Assembly: GCA_003542385.1 (NCBI GenBank)
Contig: DPKT01000131.1
Location: 1 to 7,333 of the forward strand
Length of the DNA: 7,333 nt
Source: Desulfomicrobium sp.
Lineage (GTDB): Bacteria > Desulfobacterota > Desulfovibrionia > Desulfovibrionales > Desulfomicrobiaceae
Direction of reading: 5' to 3'
The translations under genes were made by a program, and so were the position numbers. The notes under the pieces are model-generated. The model ran no database searches, was not told where the DNA came from, and saw only the letters and a program-made list of their open reading frames with translations. How positions within the stretch are numbered: the stretch's first letter is position 1; the number at the start of each line of letters is the position of its first letter. This document shows, in pieces, positions 1 through 5,530 of this stretch.

Positions 1-2
1 CC

Positions 3-329
3 GGCGACGGCGTCAACGACGCCCCCGCCCTTGCCTCGTCGCACCTCGGCGTGGCCATGGGCGCCATGGGCACGGACGCGGCCATCGAAACCGCCGACGT
101 GGCTCTCATGAGCGACGACCTGGCCAAGCTGCCCTGGCTGATCCGGCATTCGCGCCGGACCATGGGCATCATCAAGGCCAACATCGCCATCGCCCTGGGC
201 ATCAAGGCCGTATTCCTGCTGATGGCCGTGCTGCAGCTGGCGACGCTCTGGACCGCTGTGCTGGCCGACCTCGGCACGTCCCTCTTCGTCATCTTCAACG
301 GCCTGCGCCTGCTGCGGATCAAGCAGTAG
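3..329 (+). CDS. Heavy-metal P-type ATPase (P1B), C-terminal fragment
   Basis: This is the last 108 residues of an ATP-driven inner-membrane metal exporter; the start lies outside the window. Visible residue 1 begins the hinge motif GDGVNDAPAL of the P domain, which every P-type ATPase carries. Two membrane helices follow at about residues 57-79 and 82-104. The first carries a lysine (K68, in ALGIKAVF) and the second an aspartate (D89, in VLADLGTS). This K/D pair in the last two helices is typical of the Zn2+/Cd2+/Pb2+ group (ZntA/CadA-like), so those are the likeliest substrates. The metal-binding CPC helix and the N-terminal domain are not visible, so specificity is inferred. The gene converges with the Tim44-like gene; 126 bp separate the stop codons and hold a terminator. 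A Mn2+ substrate is conceivable given the riboswitches nearby, but nothing in the fragment argues for it. Confidence 0.93.
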   Translation, partial: GDGVNDAPALASSHLGVAMGAMGTDAAIETADVALMSDDLAKLPWLIRHSRRTMGIIKANIAIALGIKAVFLLMAVLQLATLWTAVLADLGTSLFVIFNGLRLLRIKQ

Positions 330-396
330 GCCTTGCAAGCTGCTCAGCCTCCGGTCCGTACGTTATGCGTCGCACCTTGTGCTGCGGGAAATGCTC

Positions 397-437
397 AAAA
401 AAAAGCGCGGCACGTTGACGTTGCCAACGTGCCGCGC
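397..437 (-). terminator. Intrinsic terminator of the Tim44-like gene
   Basis: A perfect 13-bp GC-rich stem (arms 405-417 and 425-437, 7-nt loop) is followed, reading leftward, by eight A on the plus strand (397-404), which is a U8 tract in the minus-strand transcript. It begins 17 nt past the Tim44-like stop codon. In the plus direction the stem is followed only by a short T run, so it would stop the converging ATPase transcript less efficiently, if at all. Confidence 0.93.
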
Positions 438-454
438 GCTTTCCGGACTGATCG

Positions 455-1363
455 TTACAGTTCCAGTTGCTGGATGCCCTCCAGGGTCCACTGGGGGGAC
501 GGGTCGCTTTCGTCGCGCCGGATGTGCCAGACTTCCCTGACCTGTTCCGCCGGGGCGCCTTCGCCGTCCTCGCGTAGCATGGCGTCGAAGAGGACGCTGA
601 TGACGGTCTCGGTGCCTGAGTTGCGGGCCTCCAGCACGCGCGCCTCGACCATGAGAATTTCCGTGCGTCCGGGCGCCGGGTCGAGCGATGCCTGGCGTGC
701 GATCTCGCCGTGCACTTCCGGGCTCGTGAACTGGCGGATGTCGTCGATATCCCGGCGGTCCCAGGACGCCTGCAGGCGGGTGTACAGGGCCTTCGCCCCG
801 GCCAGGAATTCCTGCTCGTCCAGGCCGTGGGGCATGACGGGCTGCTGCGGCGCCTGCGCTTCGAAGCGCTGCTGGCCCCATCCGCCGTGAGAGCCGGGGT
901 TCCGGGCTTCTTCATGTCCGGCGTAGGCATAGGGGGCGGAATTTGCCGTGGCCGCGCGGCGGGATTTCACGAACTTGAACAGCAGGAACCCGCCCATGGC
1001 CAGGAGAAGCATGTCGAGCATGCCCGGGCCTGCGAATCCGCCGCCGAAAAGCATGGAGCCGAGCAAACCGCCCATGAGCAGACCGCCGAACATGCCGCCG
1101 AGGCCGCCGAAGCGGGACGGGCTGTTCGGCGCAGCCTGTTTGGCCATGGCCGGGGAGTCCTTGGAAGGGGAGGCCTGCTTGTTGTAACCGCTGCTGTACG
1201 AGGGCTTGCTGCCGAAGGACCCGCCGCCGCCCATGCGCTTTGCGTCGGCCAGATCCGGCCAGGCGAAAAGGAGCAGGGTCAGGGCGATAAGGGGGAAAAA
1301 GAGGTAGGCTGTTCTTGTATGCGCAACGGCCGCGCAGGATGGAGAAAGAGAACCGGTCTTCAT
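455..1363 (-). CDS. Tim44-like domain membrane protein, Mn2+ riboswitch-controlled
   Basis: The 302-residue protein has an N-terminal hydrophobic stretch at about 19-38 ending in ADA, either a signal peptide or a membrane anchor. A Gly/Ser-rich linker (44-100, with GGGGSFG) follows, then a glycine-rich hydrophobic hairpin at about 88-133 closed by the basic KSRR. After a low-complexity linker comes a soluble Tim44/MBA1-like domain at about 178-302, recognisable by EFLAGAKALYTRLQASWDRR and the helix-sheet pattern ending REVWHIRRD...WTLEGIQQLEL. Bacterial Tim44-like proteins of this layout are widespread, but I know of no agreed molecular function; the fold resembles that used by mitochondrial Tim44 in protein import. 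The start is fixed by AGGAGG at 1368-1373, 4 nt before the ATG. The gene is preceded by a Mn2+-type riboswitch and its own promoter, and followed by a strong terminator, so it appears to be a single-gene unit induced by manganese. Confidence 0.88.
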   Translation of the reverse strand: MKTGSLSPSCAAVAHTRTAYLFFPLIALTLLLFAWPDLADAKRMGGGGSFGSKPSYSSGYNKQASPSKDSPAMAKQAAPNSPSRFGGLGGMFGGLLMGGLLGSMLFGGGFAGPGMLDMLLLAMGGFLLFKFVKSRRAATANSAPYAYAGHEEARNPGSHGGWGQQRFEAQAPQQPVMPHGLDEQEFLAGAKALYTRLQASWDRRDIDDIRQFTSPEVHGEIARQASLDPAPGRTEILMVEARVLEARNSGTETVISVLFDAMLREDGEGAPAEQVREVWHIRRDESDPSPQWTLEGIQQLEL

Positions 1364-1365
1364 GG

Positions 1366-1409
1366 AACCTCCTGATTTGGCTGGAGGTCATCCAAAAAAA
1401 GACCTCCAG
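1366..1409 (-). promoter_or_regulatory. Alternative hairpins linking terminator arm and RBS of the Tim44-like gene
   Basis: In the minus-strand RNA the 3' arm of the terminator (CUGGAGGUC, 1409-1401) is perfectly complementary over 9 nt to GACCUCCAG at 1389-1381, just after the U-tract. The same segment (GACCUCC, 1389-1383) can instead pair over 7 bp, one of them G-U, with the Shine-Dalgarno region GGAGGUU (1372-1366). The two pairings exclude each other. Inference: in read-through RNA where the aptamer prevents terminator formation, the freed arm captures the segment and exposes the RBS; otherwise the RBS is masked. The second leader copy can form the same pairings. Confidence 0.6.
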
Positions 1410-1432
1410 CATGGTTGATCATGCTGAAGGTC
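1394..1432 (-). terminator. Riboswitch expression-platform terminator (Tim44 leader)
   Basis: The transcript can form a 13-bp hairpin, with one U-G pair, between 1432-1420 and 1413-1401. The loop is 6 nt and seven U follow (A run on the plus strand at 1394-1400). Its 5' arm contains the CCUUC (1430-1426) that also closes the aptamer, so aptamer and terminator compete for the same bases. Confidence 0.88.
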
Positions 1433-1516
1433 TGGCTCATCGGTTGGTTCCGACGGCAAGGCCAAGCGCTTTCGCGCCAGTATTGTTGACCTTGCCACTG
1501 GGAGCTACTCCCCTTC
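1394..1516 (-). promoter_or_regulatory. yybP-ykoY Mn2+ riboswitch, copy 1 (Tim44-like gene leader)
   Basis: The aptamer runs 1516 to 1426 on the minus strand. A closing stem GAAGG/CCUUC joins 1516-1512 to 1430-1426. Inside it are the conserved GGGGAGUAGCUCC, a 7-bp stem GGCAAGG/CCUUGCC (1496-1490 with 1461-1455) holding GGUCAACAA and a nested GCGC-GAAA-GCGC tetraloop hairpin, and a third hairpin made by UCGG and CCGA that runs into CGAUGAGC. These are hallmarks, as I remember them, of the yybP-ykoY class, which binds Mn2+ and turns on Mn2+ efflux genes. The identification comes from pattern memory, not a covariance-model search. It shares about 78 of 91 positions with the copy at 4161-4251, and the changes fall mainly in loops and linkers. 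Confidence 0.87.
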
Positions 1517-1525
1517 AAACTTTCA

Positions 1526-1553
1526 AATATTGTGCATGGAGGCGCATTGTCAA
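1526..1553 (-). promoter_or_regulatory. Sigma-70 type promoter for the Tim44 leader
   Basis: On the minus strand a perfect -35 box TTGACA (1553-1548) is followed after 16 nt by AATATT (1531-1526), four of six matches to TATAAT. TATTTG at 1529-1524, with 18-nt spacing, is an alternative -10. Either starts transcription a few bases before the aptamer, whose first paired base is 1516, as in the second copy. Confidence 0.65.
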
Positions 1554-1720
1554 GAATAATTCCGAGCGTTGTGCTCCAAAATGGACCGTCATGCCGTGTT
1601 CGGCCTTTCAGGCTGCTCGGGACGCTGACTCCGGCCCCGTCCCGCCATCGGACGTCCCCCCACGATCCTGGCTGTCAGTCTCCGGACCCAATGGTCGGTC
1701 GGACCGCAGGTGGCGCAACG

Positions 1721-3787
1721 TCACTGCGTGCGGGCGGTTTCGTCCGTTCGGGGACCGTCGCAGGCCCGGACGACGGTACGGTTCCTTCCAAGGGCCTTGG
1801 CCTGGTAGCAGGCCGCGTCGGCGACGGAGAAGAATTCGTCGACGCTGACCCTGGGGCCCTGCATGGCGGCGATTCCGATGCTGACGGTGAAGGCCAGCTC
1901 CTTGCCCCCATGCGTGAACCTTCCTTGCGCGATGGCTGTGCGAATCTCTTCGAGCACCGTACGCGCAGTCTCCAGACCTGTGTTGGGAAGCAGGATGGCG
2001 AACTCTTCGCCGCCGATCCGGCCGACGGTGTCCGAGGAGCGCAGGCGCGAGGTCAGCGTGTCGGCCAGGTATTTCAGGGCGGCGTCCCCGGCCGCGTGTC
2101 CGTAGGTGTCGTTGATGCGCTTGAAGTGGTCCGCGTCCAGGAGCACCAGACACAGCGGCTGACGCAGGCGCGTCGCCTGGGATATTTCCGCTTCGGCCCG
2201 CCCCATGAAGCAGCGCCGGTTCCAGAGGCCCGTCAATTCGTCCGTGGCGGCCAGCAATCTGAGCTTCTCTTCGGCCATGATCTTGATGGTCACGTCCTTG
2301 AAGCTCCACAGCCAGCCCGTGACGCCATCGTCTTCGAGCAGCGGGCGGGCCGTCTGTTCGAGGATGATCCCCGTTTTCAGGTGAATCAGCTCGCTGTCCC
2401 GGCCCTTGCGGCGCGATTCGAGCACGCTGCCGGCGGATTCAGGCAAAACCGCCCCTCTGACGTGCCCGATGACAAGGCCGCTCAGCCCCTCGCCGACGTG
2501 CTCGTCCCGCAGTCCCCACAGTTCGAGGAATCGCTGGTTGTAGTGCGTGATCCTGTCCCGGTCGTCCAGCACCAGCAGGCCGTCGCTGGTCGTCTCCAGG
2601 ATGAGCCTCAGCTCCGCGGCCTTGCGGCGGAGGGAGGACTGGGTCATCCCCTCGATGCTGTCCGCGATGGAGGCCAGTTCGGCGTTGGAGAAGGACGGCG
2701 GCTTTCTGCCGGCCTCTTTGCCTGAAGTGATGTCGGTGATGCGCCGCTTGAGTGTCATGAACGGCTCGACGAAGCGCGATTCGTACGTCTTGAATTGCAG
2801 GAACCCAAGCAGCAGTGTGACCAGGGCCGTCGCCGTCACGGTCAGCGCGATCCTGCTCCGGATCGGCGCCATGACCTCGTCCCGGTCCACGGCGGACACG
2901 ATGATCCAGTCGTTGATCTTGAGCCTGGTGAAATACGCCATCCGGGTCCCGGCTCCGGGCAGGAGGTATTCGACGTAACCGGCGTCGCCCGTGAACAGCG
3001 CCATGGCCCCCGGGACAATAGTCTCCAGGTTCCGCTCGAGTAAGCCTGTTTTTTCGTTGTGGATCAGCAGCAGACCGTCTGAGTTGATGACGTAGTTCGA
3101 CTGGCTGGCGAAGGATTTGATGCTGTTGAGCATGCCGTCCATCCTGGACAGGGTGCTGTCGACGGAAACGACGCCGCGCAGATCGGACTTGTCGAAGAAG
3201 GCCGACGAGATGGCGACAAGCCACTCCTGGTCGACGATATCCCGGTAGGGCAGGCCGATCTTCATGTCCGGCCAGGCCCGGACCGCGGCGGTATACCAGG
3301 GCCGGACCCTCGGGGCGTAGTCTTGGGGCGGGGTATAGCCATTGATCAGCAGTTCCCCGCCTTCGTAGCCGGCATAGCAGTACTTCACGTTCGGGTTGGA
3401 CAGCTCGACGAAGCGGAAATAGGTCCGGGCGCGTTCCCGTGATTCCTCTCCGCCGGTGTCGCCGTGCACGACATCGGGCGTGGCGGCCATGATCCGTACC
3501 GCAGCCGCCAAGCCTTCCAGGTGGGCCTCGACATAGGACGAGATCTGCCTGTTCGCACCGGTGATCCGTTCGCGGGCGCTGTCCATGCCCGCGCGGTATA
3601 TCCCCATGGACTGCATGGACACGACGACAATGGCGATCGTCGCCAGACAGAGCAGGCCGATGAGGAACATTTCCCTGCGGATGGTCTGGCCGCCGGAGTA
3701 GGAGGACTCCCGGTCAGGGGGGGCGGGGCGTCGGGAAAGAAGCTGTTTCAGGCGGTGGATCATGTATTGGAGAGTCCGGACGGTCAT
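1721..3787 (-). CDS. Diguanylate cyclase: dCache (amino-acid type)-PAS-GGDEF
   Basis: This membrane sensor is predicted to make cyclic di-GMP from two GTP. From the chosen ATG (688 residues) there are a membrane helix at about 40-61, a periplasmic dCache domain at about 62-305, a second helix at about 312-331, a HAMP-like linker, a PAS domain at about 391-505 and a GGDEF domain at about 510-670. The active site is GGEEF (592-596), and an inhibitory RxxD (RSSD, 583-586) lies five residues before it, so catalysis and product feedback both look intact. The dCache carries Y157, R162, W164, Y165, D183 and D210, spaced as in the amino-acid-binding dCache_1AA motif. The start is uncertain: ATG 3787 has no good Shine-Dalgarno, ATG 3763 and a TTG at 3844 are alternatives, and AGGG lies just ahead of ATG 3670. 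No terminator is evident after the stop, so the transcript may enter the Tim44 riboswitch. Confidence 0.93.
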   Translation of the reverse strand: MTVRTLQYMIHRLKQLLSRRPAPPDRESSYSGGQTIRREMFLIGLLCLATIAIVVVSMQSMGIYRAGMDSARERITGANRQISSYVEAHLEGLAAAVRIMAATPDVVHGDTGGEESRERARTYFRFVELSNPNVKYCYAGYEGGELLINGYTPPQDYAPRVRPWYTAAVRAWPDMKIGLPYRDIVDQEWLVAISSAFFDKSDLRGVVSVDSTLSRMDGMLNSIKSFASQSNYVINSDGLLLIHNEKTGLLERNLETIVPGAMALFTGDAGYVEYLLPGAGTRMAYFTRLKINDWIIVSAVDRDEVMAPIRSRIALTVTATALVTLLLGFLQFKTYESRFVEPFMTLKRRITDITSGKEAGRKPPSFSNAELASIADSIEGMTQSSLRRKAAELRLILETTSDGLLVLDDRDRITHYNQRFLELWGLRDEHVGEGLSGLVIGHVRGAVLPESAGSVLESRRKGRDSELIHLKTGIILEQTARPLLEDDGVTGWLWSFKDVTIKIMAEEKLRLLAATDELTGLWNRRCFMGRAEAEISQATRLRQPLCLVLLDADHFKRINDTYGHAAGDAALKYLADTLTSRLRSSDTVGRIGGEEFAILLPNTGLETARTVLEEIRTAIAQGRFTHGGKELAFTVSIGIAAMQGPRVSVDEFFSVADAACYQAKALGRNRTVVRACDGPRTDETARTQ

Positions 3788-4121
3788 GGTCGGGCGTTGC
3801 GGCAGCCGTGCTCGATTTGCCGTGGCTGCCGGAAATATCAGCAAGAGTTCATTATTACAAGGCGGGAGTCGATGTTCTGGCGGCGATGATCTGCGCCACC
3901 CTGCGGCGGAAAGGGAGTCGATGTGCTGAGAATGTACGGGCTTCGGCTTTACCTGTACAATCAGTTCGTATATTTTTCGCAGAGGTGATCAAGAACGTAT
4001 TCGGTAGCCGGGCAGCCTGTGTTTGCGGAATTTTGGGATGGCGACATGAGTACGGAGAGCGCTGACAGGGGGCTGGTCGTGGAGAGGGACTCCTCGATGA
4101 GGAAGAAAGCCGGGGGCGACC
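3788..4121. other. Intergenic region between divergent diguanylate cyclase and antiporter leader
   Basis: I see no convincing gene in these 334 bases. They must hold the upstream signals for the leftward cyclase, but I find only weak -35/-10 candidates on the minus strand in the AT-richer part (about 3930-3985). A 12-bp direct repeat GGGAGTCGATGT occurs at 3864-3875 and 3913-3924, exactly 49 bp apart, and TGTAC/GTACA form an inverted pair at 3933-3937 and 3955-3959. Either could be an operator; neither is recognised. Confidence 0.5.
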
Positions 4122-4150
4122 TTGACGGACGCATGGGGCGGCTGTAGTTT
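4122..4150 (+). promoter_or_regulatory. Sigma-70 type promoter for the antiporter leader
   Basis: A -35 box TTGACG (4122-4127, five of six matches) and a -10 box TAGTTT (4145-4150, three of six) are separated by 17 nt. Transcription would begin around 4157, just before the first paired base of the aptamer at 4161. The 10-nt gap between -10 and aptamer matches the layout of the other copy (9 nt). Confidence 0.6.
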
Positions 4151-4160
4151 CTTTTCATTC

Positions 4161-4281
4161 GAAGGGGAGTAGCTCCTCCAGGCAAGGTCAACAACACCGG
4201 CGCGTCCGCGCTTGGCCTTGCCGTCGGGACACACCGATGAGCAAGACCTTCAGCACCGAACCGTGCTGGAGGTCTTTTTTT
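4161..4281 (+). promoter_or_regulatory. yybP-ykoY Mn2+ riboswitch, copy 2 (antiporter leader)
   Basis: The 91-nt aptamer (4161-4251) is closed by GAAGG (4161-4165) with CCUUC (4247-4251). It contains GGGGAGUAGCUCC, a 7-bp stem GGCAAGG/CCUUGCC (4181-4187 with 4216-4222) enclosing GGUCAACAA and a GCGC/GCGC hairpin (4200-4203 with 4208-4211), and a UCGG/CCGA hairpin (4224-4227 with 4234-4237) followed by UGAGC. The loops differ from copy 1 while the stems are kept, as expected for selection on RNA structure. Known family members sense Mn2+ and activate exporters. The cation antiporter downstream fits this, because CaCA-type genes are among the gene classes I associate with the motif. Confidence 0.9.
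4245..4281 (+). terminator. Riboswitch expression-platform terminator (antiporter leader)
   Basis: GACCUUCAGCA (4245-4255) pairs with UGCUGGAGGUC (4264-4274) over 11 bp including one U-G, extendable by C4256-G4263, and seven U follow (4275-4281). The 5' arm shares CCUUC (4247-4251) with the aptamer-closing stem, so ligand-stabilised aptamer should block termination, giving an ON switch. Confidence 0.9.
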
Positions 4282-4309
4282 GCGGACCTTCGGCCAAGAC
4301 CCGGAGGTC
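4266..4309 (+). promoter_or_regulatory. Alternative hairpins linking terminator arm and leader-ORF RBS
   Basis: GACCUUCGG (4285-4293) can pair over 9 bp, with two wobbles, with the terminator 3' arm CUGGAGGUC (4266-4274). Alternatively it can pair over 9 bp, with one wobble, with CCGGAGGUC (4301-4309), which contains the GGAGG Shine-Dalgarno (4303-4307) of the ORF at 4312. The pairings exclude each other. The sequences differ from those of copy 1, but both foldings are preserved, which supports a functional relay between termination and RBS access. Confidence 0.6.
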
Positions 4310-4311
4310 TC

Positions 4312-4446
4312 ATGAAAAACAACCGTTTTCTGCCGTCTACGTCATCCGTGAACGACGGCTTCGTCCCGGATCCCGGCGTCCATTCCGCCGGGTTGCCGTA
4401 CATCTTGAGCGGGGGCTTCGCGTACCCAGGGAGGGACCGCGCATGA
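4312..4446 (+). CDS. 44-residue leader peptide ORF, coupled to antiporter
   Basis: A short ORF begins with ATG 4 nt after GGAGG (4303-4307) and ends in TGA at 4444-4446, sharing ATGA with the antiporter start at 4443. I do not recognise the peptide; it has no hydrophobic segment and begins MKNNRFLPS. Its ATG sits exactly 31 nt after the last U of the riboswitch terminator, as does the ATG of the Tim44-like gene after its own riboswitch, and that protein begins MKTGSLSPS. The start context therefore looks real, although the peptide may be only a translated leader whose use couples the masked RBS to antiporter translation. It could also be the remnant of a gene once placed here. Expression is not demonstrated. 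Confidence 0.45.
   Translation: MKNNRFLPSTSSVNDGFVPDPGVHSAGLPYILSGGFAYPGRDRA
4428..4435 (+). promoter_or_regulatory. Shine-Dalgarno fixing the antiporter start
   Basis: AGGGAGGG lies 7 nt before ATG 4443 and inside the end of the 44-codon ORF. It decides the antiporter start: the same frame is open back to 4212, but that stretch overlaps the riboswitch and encodes no membrane-protein sequence. Confidence 0.75.
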
Positions 4447-5417
4447 TCACACCGATTCTCGCCGTCGTGTTCGGGCTCGCCCTCCTGGTCTGGAGCGCCG
4501 ACCGCTTCGTGGACGGGGCCGCGTCCGCGGCCTGCCGCCTCGGCATGCCGTCGCTGCTCATCGGCATGGTCATCGTCGGCTTCGGCACGTCCGCGCCGGA
4601 GATGGTCGTCTCCGCTCTGGCGGCAAGCCAGGGAAATCCGGGCATCGCCCTGGGCAACGCCTTCGGCTCGAACATCACCAATATCGCCCTCATCCTCGGC
4701 CTGACCGCCGTCATCCGGCCCGTCATGGTGCATTCGCGCGTGCTGCGCACGGAACTGCCGATCCTTACGGCCGTGACCGCCTTCGCCGCGTGGCAGATCA
4801 TGGACGGCGAGGTCTCGCGTGGCGATGCCGCGATGCTCCTGGCCGTCTTCGGCGGGCTAATGGCCTGGACCATATGGCAGGGCCTGCGCCGGAAGACCGA
4901 TGCCCTGGGACTGGAGATGGAGCAGGAGATGGGGTGCCCCATGCCCCTGCGCCGCGCCCTGACCTGGCTGGCGGTCGGCCTTGCGCTGCTCGTGGCCAGC
5001 TCGCGCATCCTGGTCTGGGGTGCGGTGGAACTGGCCCGCGGTTTCGGGGTCAGCGACATGATCATCGGCCTGACCATCGTCGCCGTGGGCACCTCACTGC
5101 CCGAGCTGGCCTCGTCCATCATCGCCGCGCGCAAGGGCGAGGACGACATCGCCCTGGGCAACATCCTCGGCTCGAACCTTTTCAACACCCTGGCCGTGGT
5201 CGGCATCGCCGGGTCCATCTCCCCCATGCGCGTTGGTCCGGAGGTTTTCTCCCGCGACATCCTGGTCATGGCCGGCCTGACCTTTTCCCTCTTCGTCATG
5301 GGCTACGGTTTTCGCGGCCCGGGCCAGGGGCGTATCAACCGTTTCGAGGGCACGTTCCTTTTGGTCTGCTACGTCGGCTACGTGTCCGTGCTGATCCGCA
5401 GCGTGCTGCTGACCTGA
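4443..5417 (+). CDS. CaCA-family cation antiporter (YrbG-like), probable Mn2+ exporter
   Basis: This 324-residue polytopic inner-membrane protein belongs to the Ca2+:cation antiporter superfamily, which exchanges Na+ or H+ for divalent cations. Both alpha-repeats are intact. The first, at about 45-86, has GTSAPE (48-53) and ALGNAFGSN (69-77). The second, at about 213-254, has GTSLPE (216-221) and ALGNILGSN (237-245). The acidic residues E53 and E221 and the asparagines of the GN..GSN motifs form the ion sites in this family. A hydrophilic, acidic and basic loop at about 147-170 separates the two halves. The length is normal for the YrbG group. Sequence alone would suggest Ca2+, but the Mn2+ riboswitch upstream argues that the physiological cargo is Mn2+, exported when the metal is in excess. 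The gene overlaps the leader ORF by 4 nt. The peptidase gene 113 bp further on may or may not be co-transcribed. Confidence 0.92.
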   Translation: MITPILAVVFGLALLVWSADRFVDGAASAACRLGMPSLLIGMVIVGFGTSAPEMVVSALAASQGNPGIALGNAFGSNITNIALILGLTAVIRPVMVHSRVLRTELPILTAVTAFAAWQIMDGEVSRGDAAMLLAVFGGLMAWTIWQGLRRKTDALGLEMEQEMGCPMPLRRALTWLAVGLALLVASSRILVWGAVELARGFGVSDMIIGLTIVAVGTSLPELASSIIAARKGEDDIALGNILGSNLFNTLAVVGIAGSISPMRVGPEVFSRDILVMAGLTFSLFVMGYGFRGPGQGRINRFEGTFLLVCYVGYVSVLIRSVLLT

Positions 5418-5444
5418 CGGTGCGTTTGCGCCCCGGTGCATGTT

Positions 5445-5493
5445 GCCGGTCCGCGGGAAAACCTGATACGTAGGTTCCTCCCGGCGGACCGGC
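5445..5493 (+). repeat. Long imperfect hairpin between antiporter and peptidase genes
   Basis: A perfect 10-bp stem GCCGGTCCGC/GCGGACCGGC (5445-5454 with 5484-5493) continues, past a bulged G5483, into GGGA/TCCC and then AACCT/AGGTT (5460-5464 with 5472-5476), around the 7-nt loop GATACGT. There is no U-tract on either side, so a classical intrinsic terminator is unlikely. It may be an RNA-stabilising or processing hairpin at the end of the antiporter mRNA, or an interspersed palindromic repeat. Confidence 0.55.
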
Positions 5494-5530
5494 GTCCGGG
5501 CGCGGGTGAGACGCAACAAGGAGGACGGGC

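Noticed and set aside
1532..2725. Long plus-strand open frame of 397 codons
   Set aside because: It lies antisense to the diguanylate cyclase, whose domains are unmistakable. It has no recognisable domain, and the frame is a by-product of high GC.
3788..3844. Extension of the diguanylate cyclase to a TTG start at 3844
   Set aside because: There is no Shine-Dalgarno before the TTG and the extra 19 residues show no family-like sequence. ATG 3787 is preferred, although it too lacks a good RBS.
3961..4234. Two small minus-strand open frames opposite the antiporter leader
   Set aside because: They lack an RBS, overlap the riboswitch and promoter on the other strand, and show no protein-like pattern.
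1394..4281. Inverted repeats as ends of a transposon or composite element
   Set aside because: The repeats are fully explained as riboswitches with promoters and terminators in the right place for their genes. No transposase or target-site duplication is visible.
4337..5299. Minus-strand open frame of 320 codons across the antiporter
   Set aside because: It is the reverse of a well-supported CaCA gene, is rich in Arg/Ser/Pro/Thr as GC-rich shadow frames are, and has no domain pattern.
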